The translations under genes were made by a program, and so were the position numbers. The notes beneath the pieces were generated by a model. That model saw only the letters and a program-made list of their open reading frames with translations. It made no database searches and had not been told where the DNA came from. A stretch of DNA of 64,000 nucleotides, taken from the NCBI GenBank assembly GCA_036924085.1, contig JAVGWX010000004.1, positions 77,115,090 to 77,179,089 on the forward strand. Direction: 5' to 3'. Below, in pieces: positions 42,390 to 52,620 of this stretch (its first letter is position 1; each line of letters starts with the position of its first letter). The DNA comes from Ariolimax columbianus (lineage: Eukaryota > Mollusca > Gastropoda > Stylommatophora > Arionidae).

Positions 42390-42984
42390 CACTTCAGAGA
42401 ATTTGGGGAAATCGAAAGAAGTTTAGTCCGTCATAAACATACAGCAGAAAATATGGCGCCGTAACTGGCTGTGTGTCTACATTGCTCTGCTGATTTAGTT
42501 CATTATTGATGCCGTCAGACCATGGATCTGCCGGGAATTCACACTAGCCGACGACATACACTTATGTTCACGGAAACGTGTTGTTTTCCATTTGGACTGG
42601 TTAATTCGTTAGTTTTGTGTGTTTTCTTCCCACCGATTAACTTGGAATCGACATGGGCTATACGAATAGCACTACGCTTAAACCTGTGTCATATTTCCCG
42701 GTCTAGTTTACACGGCTGAACTTCACGACATTGGCACCCTTCGCCCTAGCTGAAGATAGTGTCAACTTTGTTATATGAAACTTCGAGACAACCATATTGA
42801 ACTGCCACCTGGAAATAGATGGATTCCAAGACACACAGTTGTTGTATGGCGGGAACTGGTTCGACAAACTGCAATAAAGGTGCCTCAACAACCTTTTAGG
42901 TTATGGCACTGATGATGCTGTTGAAACATGCAGATCTTCAACTTCAATGTCCAGTCTGTTCTATTGTATAGCTAGCTCTGTGAT
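42390..42984. other. Unassigned segment
   Basis: Unique-looking DNA between the mariner remnant and family D. Short frames are present but none has a domain or splice borders in phase. Confidence 0.35.
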
Positions 42985-43375
42985 GTCGGGAATAAAGACA
43001 AGTCTGGAGTTGTCCACCGGGGTCTTTGTGTATGACAAGGACAAGAATAGCACCACTGCCCCACAGAGAGCATGTCGTAAGAGACGACTAACTGTGTGAC
43101 ATGGCATAACACCGGCCATGGTTAGGTGGTTTGTTTAGAGCAGCCTAGATGGCACTTAACAGGTGGCGGGTCTACTTCACTCTAGTGTTTGAGTCTATTA
43201 AAATGGACTCGCATATCGATTAACCACCCTTCGTAAGCGCTTGTCCCAACGCTGCAGATTATTAGTCTGATCGAGCCTAGCCCGCTAAACAGGAAATCTT
43301 TCTCCCGGCTACATCCAGCTCATACCAGAGCTGGGACCTGCACAGGGGCATCTGCCCTTATAGAAGTTCAGGTCA
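42985..43375 (+). mobile_element. Family D dispersed repeat, copy 1
   Basis: It matches 46055-46390 in inverted orientation: AGCATGTCGTAAGAGACGAC, TAACACCGGCCATGGTTAGG, GTTTAGAGCAGC, GTCTATTAAAATGGACTCGC, CAGGAAATCTTTCTCCCGGC. The AAGAGACGACTAA core is well kept. Short internal homology and lack of coding suggest a SINE, but no tRNA head was seen. Confidence 0.65.
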
Positions 43376-43554
43376 ACTAAGAACTAAGAACTAAGATCAG
43401 ATAAAATGGTCCAAGCTTTCATTATTTGATACTTTCGCCGAATTGAGGGAATAAAATGGTGTGATGAAGTCACTAATGTAGAACTGTGGGAAATCCTCAG
43501 GGAAAAGAAGGTTGTGACGTCTTAGAATAATCCATTTTTTTAAACTGCTCGTTG

Positions 43555-43860
43555 GTGTCAAACATTCTGCAAGAAAACACGAGAATTTCTGCTTTCTAGA
43601 ATATAAAAACGTTGGTCCATGACAAAGAGAGTAGTCTCCAGATTCTACAGCAGCATGGTATTATCCATACTGTTGGACGATGTAATAACAACCATGTTAT
43701 CTAAATCTAACCCTAACCCTAACCATAACCCTAACCCAAACCATAAAACCTAACCCTAACACTAACCCTAACCATAACCCAAACCATATCGATAACCCTA
43801 ACCATAACCATAAATCTCATGATTCTCCAGTTCGATCAGTCCACCACTACTCTCTGCAGT
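43555..43860 (-). mobile_element. Family C element, copy 3
   Basis: Plus-strand GTGTCAAACATTCTGCAAGA, GAATTTCTGCTTTCTAGAAT, CGTTGGTCCATGACAAAGAG, TACAGCAGCATGG, GATGTAATAACAACCATGTT, then a CCCTAA array. It is the inverse of copies 2 and 4. The side beyond the array is truncated. Confidence 0.8.
43706..43815. repeat. Telomere-like core (CCCTAA)n of family C copy 3
   Basis: CTAACCCTAACCCTAACCAT and further units mixing CCCTAA, CCATAA and CCCAAA. It is the copy closest to the animal telomere repeat, but it is internal to a dispersed element. Confidence 0.9.
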
Positions 43861-44039
43861 TCTTGCGTGTTCCTAGCGCCATGGTTGCACTCTCGCTTGT
43901 GATAGTTCTACATAGTCTCTTTGGATCTTCCCCGCTTCCTTTTGCTGCTAGGCTTCCACATAATCGCCTGTTACGGCAGCCTACTATTGCTCACCTGGAA
44001 AACACGCACAGGTACAACCAACGTTTCTTCCTGAACGTC

Positions 44040-44830
44040 TTCTTCTACTTCTTCGTGCCCTGTCAGACGTCAACTTGAATTTGCTCAAAGAAAGCAGCGG
44101 TAATCTTGAGGCTGTATACACTGCAATAGAGTTTATCTAGTGTTGGCACTGGTGATGGCCACATGTTCGTTCTCTGGTCCTCGGATGTCGAGGAATTTTG
44201 CAGCAAATGATCAGGAGTAATTTTCCCAGTACCACAAGTGCACTCGTCAGTAGAACCAATATTCAATTTATTGAATAGATGGTACCTCAGTCTACTGTAG
44301 CCTATGCGGGTCCTGAAGACCACGACCTGCTCTCTTCTGTTCAACTGCTAATAAGCACCATCTTTTGTGTAGTCAGTATGCTCTGTTTCTCCTTTGGCCA
44401 TGTATTCGGCCGTAATAAACCTTTTGGACTCTCCGTAGGTCACACTAGAATCTGGTTGTGGTAACTTTCCACCTTTTTCTCCAGTCCGTGGGGTGGGACC
44501 AAGTTGCCTTGAATGTTTCAGTGGGGTGGGACCTCGTTGCCTTGAATGTTACAGTGGGGTGGGACCTCTTTGCCTTGAATGTTACAATGGGGTCGGACCT
44601 CGTTGCCTTGAATGTTACAATGGGGTGGGACCTCGTTGCCTTGAATGTTACAATGGGGTGAGACCTCGTTGCCTTGAATGTTACAATGGGATGGGACCTC
44701 GTTGCCTTGAATGTTACAATGGGGTGGGACCTCGTTGCCTTGAATGTTACAATGGAAGTCGGACCTCGTTGCCTTGAATGTTACAGTGGGGTGGGACCCA
44801 ATGTACTGCCACTCTTCTGGGTTTCTTCCT
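44040..44830 (-). pseudogene. I/Nimb-like LINE, copy 3 (C-terminus) with internal minisatellite
   Basis: The minus strand has the (GAA)-like tail at 44038-44060 and the frame LNRREQVVVFRTRIGYSRLR, NKLNIGSTDECTCGTGKI, the C-terminus of the same family as copies 1 and 2. CPCG has become CTCG. Upstream, the RNase H block that reads SHCNIQGNEEAD in copy 2 is expanded into the 33-bp array at 44488-44795. A stop precedes LNRREQ. The copy is dead. Confidence 0.85.
44488..44795. repeat. 33-bp minisatellite derived from LINE RNase H codons
   Basis: Nine units of TGGGGTGGGACCTCGTTGCC plus TTGAATGTTACAA. Their minus strand encodes HCNIQGNEVPP, an 11-residue period copied from the conserved RNase H segment HCNIQGNEEAD. 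The unit length is exactly 11 codons, so the frame survives the expansion. Confidence 0.95.
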
Positions 44831-45474
44831 GATGAAACATTAGAAACATAATTTTGGTTGGACTGTAATCGTACTTCAGCAACTTAATAAACTAAAGTCA
44901 GGAGTTGAAATTCGCGTGCCTTCGCCAGTAAAATCAAGGAATGGCAAACCTTTAAGAAAATAAATAGAAAAGAAATTCTCAAATAGAAGAGAGAAAGAGA
45001 GTTTCTGGGCACTACTAAGTAAGAATCCATTTTTTAATGTGGAAGCGAACCAATGCAGCGGCGCACCCAGAATTTGTTCTTCTATTGAAAGGAGGTTTGA
45101 AAGGAAGAACAAATAGTAATGGCAGCATTTTCCGTCTTCTAAGACCGAACATAACGAAGGAAAAGCTTCTACATTCATTCTGGCTGTCAACTTGGTTTTC
45201 CTGATTCGTGTGACCAGGTAGCCAAATGATCCCAGAAGTAACCCAATTCGCTAATTGTTGCCCACTCAACCTGGCAACACCGCTCCGAGTCCAGCCCCCC
45301 TCCCGTCCCAATTATATAAGTGAATTCGTCAGGACTTGTTGCTCTATCTACGCGGTGTTCGCCCCCAGCAACGTTAACAGCAACACCAAACATCACACGT
45401 GACTTGGTGGAATTGGCTTGTGCAAATGATAGGGGTTTGATAATTATAAAATGTAAAAAGTCAAGTAACCCATA
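44831..45474. other. Unassigned segment
   Basis: The minus-strand frame 45187-45396 has fair residue use and a TATATAA-like motif lies near 45313-45320, but nothing else supports a gene or LTR. Confidence 0.35.
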
Positions 45475-45708
45475 GCATTACTGCCGTAGGGGTGTGAGGT
45501 GTTAGCGATCTCACATTTCAAAGGCTCGGCTATGTGAGGGCGGTAGCCATCTCCTCTCCCTTGCCGCTTTTACTGCCCGGACTGAACCGGTACCCATTTA
45601 AGGCTGGGTCGACCCGGGAGCCATTGCGGTCTGAAAAAACATCACCGCTTCAACTGGGGAATGAACCTAGGACCCCAATGCGCTAACCACTGCGCTACGC
45701 TGCTCCCT
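45475..45708 (-). mobile_element. tRNA-derived SINE, family 3
   Basis: Minus-strand head: AGGGAGCAGCGTAGCGCAGT, GGTTAGCGCATTGGGGTCC, then the B box GGTTCATTCCC, a standard pol III promoter layout. The body holds GGTCGACCCAGCCTTAAATG, the best conserved part of the family. This is the most complete of four copies in the window. Confidence 0.85.
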
Positions 45709-46054
45709 GTAAAATGTAGTTACATTTAAAAAAAAAGATATGATTCTTGAGAATGCTGGTGAGGGAGGAGAGGGGGGGGGGGTGTGGGGTGAAGGGGGAA
45801 TTTAGCTGCCCCCCGTGGATGCGGCCCTGAACCAGTGGTTCTGACACTTGTTCTGCTCATGGTGACCTTAGTGAACCAGGTTTTGTCCATTGCACCAAAA
45901 CGCAGAACATAAAATCTACCTAACAATTGCAGTCGCTTGTTGGTGCGGCTAGGTTGGTTAATGTAAAAAAAAGAATTAAAAAATGAATGAAGCACGAATT
46001 TAAAATTGACAAACAATTGATTTTCTTATTCTTAGTCGATCTGTACATCTACAG

Positions 46055-46390
46055 GGGTGGAAGACCTTTGCAGGCCCCAGCTATTGTATGAGCTGCATGT
46101 AGCTGGGAGTAGGTTTCCTGCTTAGCGGAACAGGCGTTTTACTCCGCTGCGTCGAGACAAGTGCCGCGGAGCGTGGTTAGCTGAAATGCGAGTCTATCTT
46201 AAATTAATAGACCCAAACATTACAGCAAAGTAGACCCGCAGTCTGTTAGGCGTCATATGCTGCTCATAATAAACCACCTAACTATGATCGGTGTTATATC
46301 GTGTCACACAGTTAGTCGCCTCTTACGACATGCTCTATAGGGGGCAGCGGTGCTATTTTTGCCTTTGTCATACACAATTTATGTACAAAG
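46055..46390 (-). mobile_element. Family D dispersed repeat, copy 2
   Basis: Inverse of 42985-43375: GTTTCCTGCTTAGCGGAACA, GCGAGTCTATCTTAAATTAA, AACCACCTAACTATGATCGG, GTCGCCTCTTACGACATGCT, TTTGCCTTTGTCATACACAA. The two copies lie about 2.7 kb apart, facing each other. Confidence 0.65.
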
Positions 46391-47160
46391 TTTGAAAGAA
46401 GTACATATTTTGAACAATCGTATCACTTAATCATCATCTTCACCATTAGCGTCTCAGTCCATGTAGGTGGCGCCCTTTGAGTTTTGTCCAGCTCCGTCTG
46501 TTGTTTTCCTACACTGTCTGCTTAAACTATAAAGGCCGATCCGCGAGTGACAGTCCCTGCCCCAGATCGCACAATCATGGTGCCCCCCCCCCCCCCGGTC
46601 TGTTTATTTTTCGTCTCTAAACAGCTCGATCCTGAGCAATCATTGAATAAATAAATCTTAATTAGTGGAACCTGTTTTTCACAGTACATCTTCTCAAATC
46701 AAGGAATCAGTTTGTACACGGCCACTGTCATTTCCTGTTCCACATTGATTTGTGTTCTAAACTTGCTTGTTATCACAGCGATCGCCGAAAACCCAGATCG
46801 ACACGAAGATGACGTGGAAGATAGATTGAAGGTTCGCTGATCTTTACAATCCAATAGACTCTATTACCCTTCTGACATTGAGCATCATCTAGTTTTACGA
46901 ATGAAAAGCGAAACAGTTAGTGGCTTGTACAGTTTCTGCTAAATGAACATTCCATCAACACATCAATGGTCTGTGGATTTAGTGTTATTTCTGTAAGAAT
47001 GTTGGAATATTTCGTGGCGCTTCTGTAAACCAGCCAAGGTGCACAATAGCGCTGGGGTGCACAGTGTGAGAACCACTGCCATAGAAAATGAAAAGATCAC
47101 ATGAAAATGGATATGTGATCTCATAGAAGAATGTAAAGAATTTCAAAGATATAAAAAAGT
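46391..47160. other. Unassigned segment with a poly-C run
   Basis: Includes a C run near 46580-46597. No gene or element was recognised. Confidence 0.4.
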
Positions 47161-47390
47161 ATGAATAAGGAAGAGCTTAGGAAAACTCATGCACAGAAAC
47201 AGCGAATTACACACATCAGAACAAAACAATCACCTTATTATGAACATGTTATAAGAAGAGCAAAGTGGAAGTACATTGTGACAGCAGACTACATTTCTGG
47301 GAAAAGAGACAGAGTACGACAAAAAGAGAAAATGTATCACATCAGGAAAATAATTTGCGCAGGAAGTTGTGAGCGATTACGGATTTCTTA
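47161..47390 (+). pseudogene. RTE-like LINE C-terminal fragment
   Basis: The frame has YYEHVIRRAKWKYIVTADYI then SGKRDRVRQKEKMYHIRKI. This corresponds to the FGH-x-x-RR...EGK-x-GR-x-R-Q-x-x-W part of RTE-type elements, well decayed. Confidence 0.5.
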
Positions 47391-47644
47391 GAAAGAGAAG
47401 CAAACAAATGTCGAAGTATTGATAACGTTCGGGGTTAAACCAGAATTATTAACCGAAATCAAGGCTAGACAGTGATGATATTTTGGCAATACTTACTTAC
47501 TTTCCGTGTCCAAGCACTACGTTATATATCTTGCATCCAGTATTCAGCCACATGGATTGCCCTGTCATTTGCCTCCATCATGTCGCGCCTATTATATGTT
47601 TCCTGGAGGTTGGGGCATCAGGTGGTATGGGTCCTGTATTGCGC

Positions 47645-47735
47645 CATAATCACATGTCATCATCTGTGTATCCCCATCACGTGTCATCATCTGTGTATCC
47701 CCATCACGTGTCATCATCTGTATATCCCCATCGTT
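47645..47735. repeat. 27-bp repeat, three copies
   Basis: Three units of TCACGTGTCATCATCTGTGT plus ATCCCCA. It is small and nearly perfect. Two of the three units contain CACGTG; the first has CACATG. Confidence 0.9.
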
Positions 47736-47954
47736 TCATATTCCTCTTGCACCGTGATACACTAGTACGGAGTCGGTTCAGCGACTTCCATGTTGTATAT
47801 GGTAGATGATGTCCAGGAGCAGGTTTCCCCCGGAGTTCCTGCACCAATTCGTGCCACCTCTCGATACGGCGACTTTCAGGGTATGTATATTTGTTTGTTG
47901 TTTTTAGAAAACTATGTCTGGATTTGAGTCTTGTGTTTTGTATTTTGGCAATAT

Positions 47955-48160
47955 AAGAAAGCACATCTCCTTGCTGAAGACCAACCTAGAGGGTAGGGTG
48001 GACGGTAGTCGTCCAAGAAGCAGAAAACGTTATAAGTGGGCGGATAACATCAAGAGATGGACTGGAACAAGCCTATCAGATTGGACCATTACGGCAAGCG
48101 ATAGAGTGCACTGGAAATCCAATGCATTTAGAGATGGCATTTGAATGGGACCGAACTGAA
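47955..48160 (+). pseudogene. RTE-like LINE C-terminal fragment
   Basis: It reads SLLKTNLEGRVDGSRPRSRK, RYKWADNIKRWTGTSLSDW, TITASDRVHWKSNAFRDG. The G-R-x-R-x-x-W-x-DNI-K-x-WTG block and the DR-x-x-W ending are diagnostic of one RTE subfamily. Only the last 70 residues are left. Confidence 0.75.
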
Positions 48161-48687
48161 CGCCAATCGACACGGCGCATGTTAATGATATGTTTTTGTA
48201 CGTTTTGCACTTAAAATCTGACCTAATTCTAAATGGCGTTCAGGATGTTCCAGGAAATCTTAACTCGGCAAGAAAAACAGAATTAGCTCTCTCATCTCAG
48301 GTAGTTAGTTCGTATCTATCGTCACGTAGCCCGGGCATTGAACGATGACATTGCAAGTGGCTCCTTTCTTGGTAATGTGGTTTGGTCCTCTCTTAGTCGG
48401 TAGTTAATATGGCGGTATGTGCTTCTAAAAAATGGAACAACGAACGTTCGGACGAATATTCTACTAAGATGTTAAAAGCACTACACAGTTTATTGCAACA
48501 GAAGGTAATCTGGCCCTTGCGTTTTAATTCACCATAAACAGAGTTACCTGGGTTCCTATCGTACGCCATGGGACATTCCATTTTGGTTAAGGGGAGGATT
48601 GGTCGATGAATTTAATTTTAAATAAATAAGTAAAGACATGTACCGGCAGAAGTGTAGAAAAGATGGTTATATTCAGTTCTGTGGAGG

Positions 48688-48772
48688 TTAGGGTTAGGGT
48701 TAGGTTTAGGGTTATGTTAGGGTTATAGTTAGGATTAGGTTTAGGTTCAGGGTTAGGTTAGGGTTAGTTAAC
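48688..48772. repeat. Telomere-like core (TTAGGG)n of family C copy 4
   Basis: GGTTAGGGTTAGGGTTAGGT and further units with TTTAGGG and TTATAGTTAGG variants. The flanks are the same as for the other three cores. Confidence 0.9.
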
Positions 48773-48801
48773 AGGATTGTTATTACATCATCTGGTGGCA
48801 T

Positions 48802-49035
48802 GGGGACGGCGTGGGCTAGTGGTTAAGTGACACGGCTCACAACCAGAAGGTGCTGGGTTCGATCCCCATCACAGCACAGGCCGTTACCCCGGGGAGCAAA
48901 CCCTTAGAAAATGCAGGAGGAAGCAGACCCTTACATAAAATGTTTGCTGATGTGGATATACTGGGCCGACAGGCGCAAAATAAATACCACAGTGCAACGC
49001 ACACCGCCTTGGAGATTAGAGAAATAAGGTGAACA
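48802..49035 (+). mobile_element. tRNA-derived SINE, family 1, with target duplication
   Basis: Head GGGGACGGCGTGGGCTAGTG with A box, perfect B box GGTTCGATCCCC, body ending in the CTGGGCCGACAGGCGCAAAA module. It is flanked by an imperfect direct repeat, ATCTGGTGGCATGG before and ATCTGACAGCATGG after. The uninserted site is seen in family C copy 2. This establishes retroposition. Confidence 0.9.
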
Positions 49036-49084
49036 AAAAAACCAAAAAAAACCCAAGAAAATAATCTGACAGCATGGAGAATGC

Positions 49085-49540
49085 CATGCTGTAGAAACTG
49101 GATGCTACTCTCCTTATCATGGACCAACGTTGACAGATTCCAGAAACTGGATGCTACTCTCCTTATCATGGACCAACGTTGACAGATTCCAGAAACTGGA
49201 TGCTACTCTCCTTATCATGTCAACAACGTTGACAGATTCCAGAAACTGGATGCTACTCTCCTTATCATGGACCAACGTTGACAGATTCCAGAAACTGGAT
49301 GCTACTCTCCTTATCATGGACCAACGTTGACAGATTCCAGAAACTGGATGCTACTCTCCTTATCATGGACCAACGTTGACAGATTCCAGAAACTGGATGC
49401 TACTCTCCTAATCATGGACCAACGTTGACAGGTTCCAGAAACTGGATGCTACTCTCCTTATCATGGACCAACGTTGACAGATTCCAGAAACTGGATGCTA
49501 CTCTCCTTATCATGGACCAACGTTGACATATTCCAGAAAT
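49085..49540. repeat. 49-bp minisatellite within family C copy 4
   Basis: Nine to ten units of CAGATTCCAGAAACTGGATG plus CTACTCTCCTTATCATGGACC and AACGTTGA. The single-copy form of this unit is present in family C copies 1 to 3, so it expanded here only. One unit has TCAACAACG in place of GACCAACG. Confidence 0.95.
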
Positions 49541-50089
49541 TCATTGCTGAAAGGGCAGTAATAAGCGGCAGCAGAAGGAGAATTTCTCTCAGAATGATTG
49601 ACACCCTTACCAGTTAATAAATGCACAATTATGTGGCGTCACTACCTCCAATTCGGCGCTAAACATGAATATTTTGTTTTGTTTGAGGTCAGTTAAGACG
49701 CAAGTACCAGTATTATGATCACCAGACGAATCCCAGTCTATTTTTCACTCCAACCGGAATATAGGGCACCCATTAGACTTAGTCTCCTTTAGAAGGCCTG
49801 CACCATAACACGCTGTGTGCTTTGCAGTGGTGGTTTCTGTAGTAATTCGTTTGACACTATGAGGATGCTACCCCCATACACACCCTTCTATTAGTTTATC
49901 ACTTAAAATATAGGGCTTCAACAAATGCTCTCCATCTGTACGTAAGCTATTCAGTGCTCTTGAGTTCTAACCACCAGACCCCGTTTAAATTGATTTCCTC
50001 CTTAATAGTTCGCAACCACTCATCTCTTTCCTTGTGGATTCCAACCCAGCACATGCCTAAATGCGTGTGCATGTTCCAGCGGCTTGGGC

Positions 50090-50470
50090 AGGCAATGAGT
50101 TTGACATTTTGTAGATCGCATCTCTGGCATACAAGAAATATTCTAACAACAGAGATAAAATGTCTGCGCATAATGCTTGGAGTAACAAGAATAGATAGAA
50201 TCAGAAACGAAAATTCTAAGAGACAAAAAGATACAACACCAGTGCTAGACCTCATCAAGAGACAGTAATTCAAATGGTTCGGTCACGTTTTACGTGAAAC
50301 ACTAGATAGTGTTAATTAGAAAGCAATGCTATACAGATACAATGGATACAAAGTCAAAGGCCGACCACGCAAAGAATGGATAACAGAAATAACAGAAGCA
50401 GTGAAACTTCTGGTGTACGAAGGACACACTAGGGTCTTGTCAAAGAAACCGCTTCATAACCTGACAATGA
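50090..50470 (+). pseudogene. LINE C-terminal fragment, same family as 20.1 kb
   Basis: TTEIKCLRIMLGVTRIDRIR, TTPVLDLIKRQ, a stop, FKWFGHVLRETLDSV, GRPRKEWITEITEAV. Blocks run in the same order as at 20085-21570 but with no minisatellite between WFGH and GRPRK, so it represents the unexpanded form. Confidence 0.8.
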
Positions 50471-50479
50471 AAGGCACAA

Positions 50480-50817
50480 GCAGGACAAACGAAAAGAAGA
50501 ATATCTCTGACCCTCTAGCAAGTAGTGACCGATTGTGTAATTCTGTCTGGAGTCATCACATTCTGGCTCCTAGGAGGAGCGAGTGATGCAAGTGTGTAAA
50601 TGGAGCGCAAGCTTGGTATACAATCCTAACACACCGGATTCGAAATCACTCCGCGTCCAGTTTGATTGAGCATGTCGGGAATTTTTCTCGGTTTGAGCAT
50701 TTCTCCACGTACAAACAGAATTGGCAAAACTACTGTACTGGAAAACTGCTATAGTAGAACACCCATAACACATTACAAACAGATACACACAGGCATCACT
50801 TCACTGGCTAATATGTT
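50480..50817. other. Unassigned spacer
   Basis: Non-repetitive sequence between the LINE fragment and family A copy 4. Nothing recognised. Confidence 0.35.
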
Positions 50818-51115
50818 AGGTTGTTGTTGTTTGCGAATGCCCACAATGAGTAGGTTACTTTTTTGTACGCCCTGAAAAGAACGTTACGTGGCGGTGTGTT
50901 GTGGCTTTTTTCACATCCCGAGCTTGCCGATGAAGGTAGACCAGGGTCATCGAAGCGGTTGTGCTATGTTTGGCGTCATCTTCGTGTCGCTCACTACTAC
51001 GGGGATCAGGTCAATACCTCACCGTGTTAGCCAGGCTGCCATAAAAACAGCCCGTTTCCAGGAAGGACTATGGGGACATCGAGATGAGGGTCTTGGCCAG
51101 CATATTTTGTCCGAG
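50818..51115 (-). mobile_element. Family A composite repeat, copy 4 (tail only)
   Basis: Inverted relative to the other three: GAATGCCCACAATGAGTAGG, TTCACATCCCGAGCTTGCCG, GCGGTTGTGCTATGTTTGGC, GTCGCTCACTACTACGGGGA, AGCCAGGCTGCCATAAAAAC, ATGAGGGTCTTGGCCAGCAT. It ends exactly where the minisatellite would begin, and no array follows. Confidence 0.85.
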
Positions 51116-51327
51116 TATTACTATTTGCGTATTTATTTGGTTTGCTTCTTACTTTGTATCTTTTGGCGTTTTGTCGCTTTTTACACGAAATAAGCTTGTC
51201 TCAAACCAGCACACAGTAAACTTAAATGGATATCGCCTATGGAAGGTTCCGGAATAAGATTCATCTCACAGCCGAGAAAAGCCGGAAAGCACGCAATTTG
51301 AATTGGAGAATGAAACGACCAACTTAC

Positions 51328-51435
51328 CATTCATATCAAACTTGTCCGCATTGACTCGTCTAAGATCGAACTGTTCCACACAGAACTGCAACCAAGCCTT
51401 GACATCTTGGACAGACCAGCAGGCGGGAGATCGGC
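51328..51435 (-). CDS. Exon: first half of the Pointed domain, ETS factor (ETV6/TEL-Yan type)
   Basis: Acceptor ACAAATAATACACAG, 108 nt, donor AATG|GTAAGTTGG, phase 1 at both ends. It reads RSPACWSVQDVKAWLQFCVE then QFDLRRVNADKFDMN, with the final G split across the intron. W-S-V-x-DV-x-x-WL-x-x-x-x-x-x-F-x-L-x-x-(I/V)-x-x-x-x-F-x-MNG is the N-terminal half of the Pointed domain. The next exon in transcript order is 16957-17058, giving MN-GKALLLLT across the junction. The intron between them is about 34.3 kb. The missing first exon should lie at higher coordinates. Confidence 0.88.
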
Positions 51436-51649
51436 CTGTGTATTATTTGTAAAAGATTTCTAAGTTTATTTACATGAAATACTCAAAATAACATTCATGT
51501 ATTGTTACTTCATGGTATACATAACAACCATTACTGTATTCCGGTCAAATCTCATCTATAACCCTTCTATAGTCAGTTGTTATCTGACCTCTGACAAACA
51601 TGGCGACTAGAACGAGTTCTTATGTGTTGTCCAGCTAAGTGCATTTTTT

Positions 51650-51893
51650 ACTCATTTATGTATTCATATCTACATTGTATATATTCATATCTATATTTTA
51701 TGTATTCATTCCTATATTTTATGTATTCATTCCTATATTTTATGTATTCATTCCTATATTTTATGTATTCCTATCTATATTTTATGTATCCATATCTACA
51801 TTTTATGTATTCATATCTGCATTTTATATATTCATATCTATATTTTATGAATTCATATCTATATTTCATGTATTCATATCTAAATTGCATGTA

Positions 51894-51954
<61 letters not shown>

Positions 51955-51955
51955 T
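51650..51955. repeat. 21-bp AT-rich repeat plus (AT)n
   Basis: About ten units of TATTCATATCTATATTTTATG (three near-identical with TTCATTCC), followed by a pure (AT)n tract at about 51897-51950. Frames here repeat a 7-residue motif because the unit is 21 bp. Confidence 0.95.
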
Positions 51956-51999
51956 ATCCGGCACAGTCATTAAGTAACAGTGATTATATTATAAAGTTT

Positions 52000-52620
52000 A
52001 TAATTTCTAAGAATCGATGTCCCTGCACTTCGGGCATACCCATAGGTGCCAAGTTTCTCTCAGCAAATTGTGCAGAGTCTGAATGCTGATAGTCTATGTA
52101 GTTCGCTGGCTGTACACTCACCTGCTCCGTCCTTTCATGCCCCCTACTCGGCTCGGACCTCGTTTGTTGTGGAAACTTTGCAGTTTGTGGATTGTTGATT
52201 CATCCATTTCGATGTCATCATCCAGCAGTCGGTCATTGATTGATTCCAAAATGGCATTCCTATCCATCACTAACCTCCCTATGATGGGAGCTTGTAAAGC
52301 AAAGATGTCAGCTCTGTCGTTGCCCTGAACCCCAGCATGATCAGGACACTAGATCCATGTCAACTCCTAGAGGTTTGAGGCATCAACAGCTGCTATCCAC
52401 TCGTATCAAAACCATTATTTTTGTATCTTCTGAAGCAGGGCTATCGCGTCAGTCACGATGATTGCCCTTGTTAAAGGGGTCTCACAAGCCATCTTAACAT
52501 CGAGGTCACTGCTTCTATCTCCATTCTCAAACTGAAGGTTATTGACGCGCACACCGCTCAGCAGCGACCTGTCATCTCACTCTAGCTGAGAAATATTATA
52601 AAATGTGCGTGTAAGAGAAT
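52000..52620 (-). pseudogene. LINE RNase H fragment, related to 63.1-63.8 kb
   Basis: Minus-strand pieces AIIVTDAIALLQKIQK, WIAAVDASNL, CPDHAGVQGNDRADIFALQ, LLDDDIEMDESTIHKLQSF and WVCPKCRDIDS line up with the intact reading at 63149-63812. Several stops and indels are present. Confidence 0.8.

Larger units (their letters stand above)
48520..49680 (+). mobile_element. Family C element, copy 4 (longest, carries a SINE and a second array)
   Basis: Order: AACAGAGTTACCTGGGTTCC, CCATGGGACATTCCATTTTG, GTAGAAAAGATGGTTATATT, a TTAGGG-type core, GTTATTACATCATCTG, an inserted SINE (48802-49035), GCCATGCTGTAGAAACTGGA, a 49-bp array, GAATGATTGACACCCTTACC, and GGCGTCACTACCTCCAATTC. The bracketing sequences equal those of copy 2, which lacks both SINE and second array. 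Confidence 0.85.

Noticed and set aside
43706..43815. Real telomere or chromosome fusion point
   Set aside because: The array is short, imperfect and embedded in family C flanks that recur at three other sites.
45187..45396. Small protein gene or LTR with TATA box
   Set aside because: No second LTR, no domain, no splice support.
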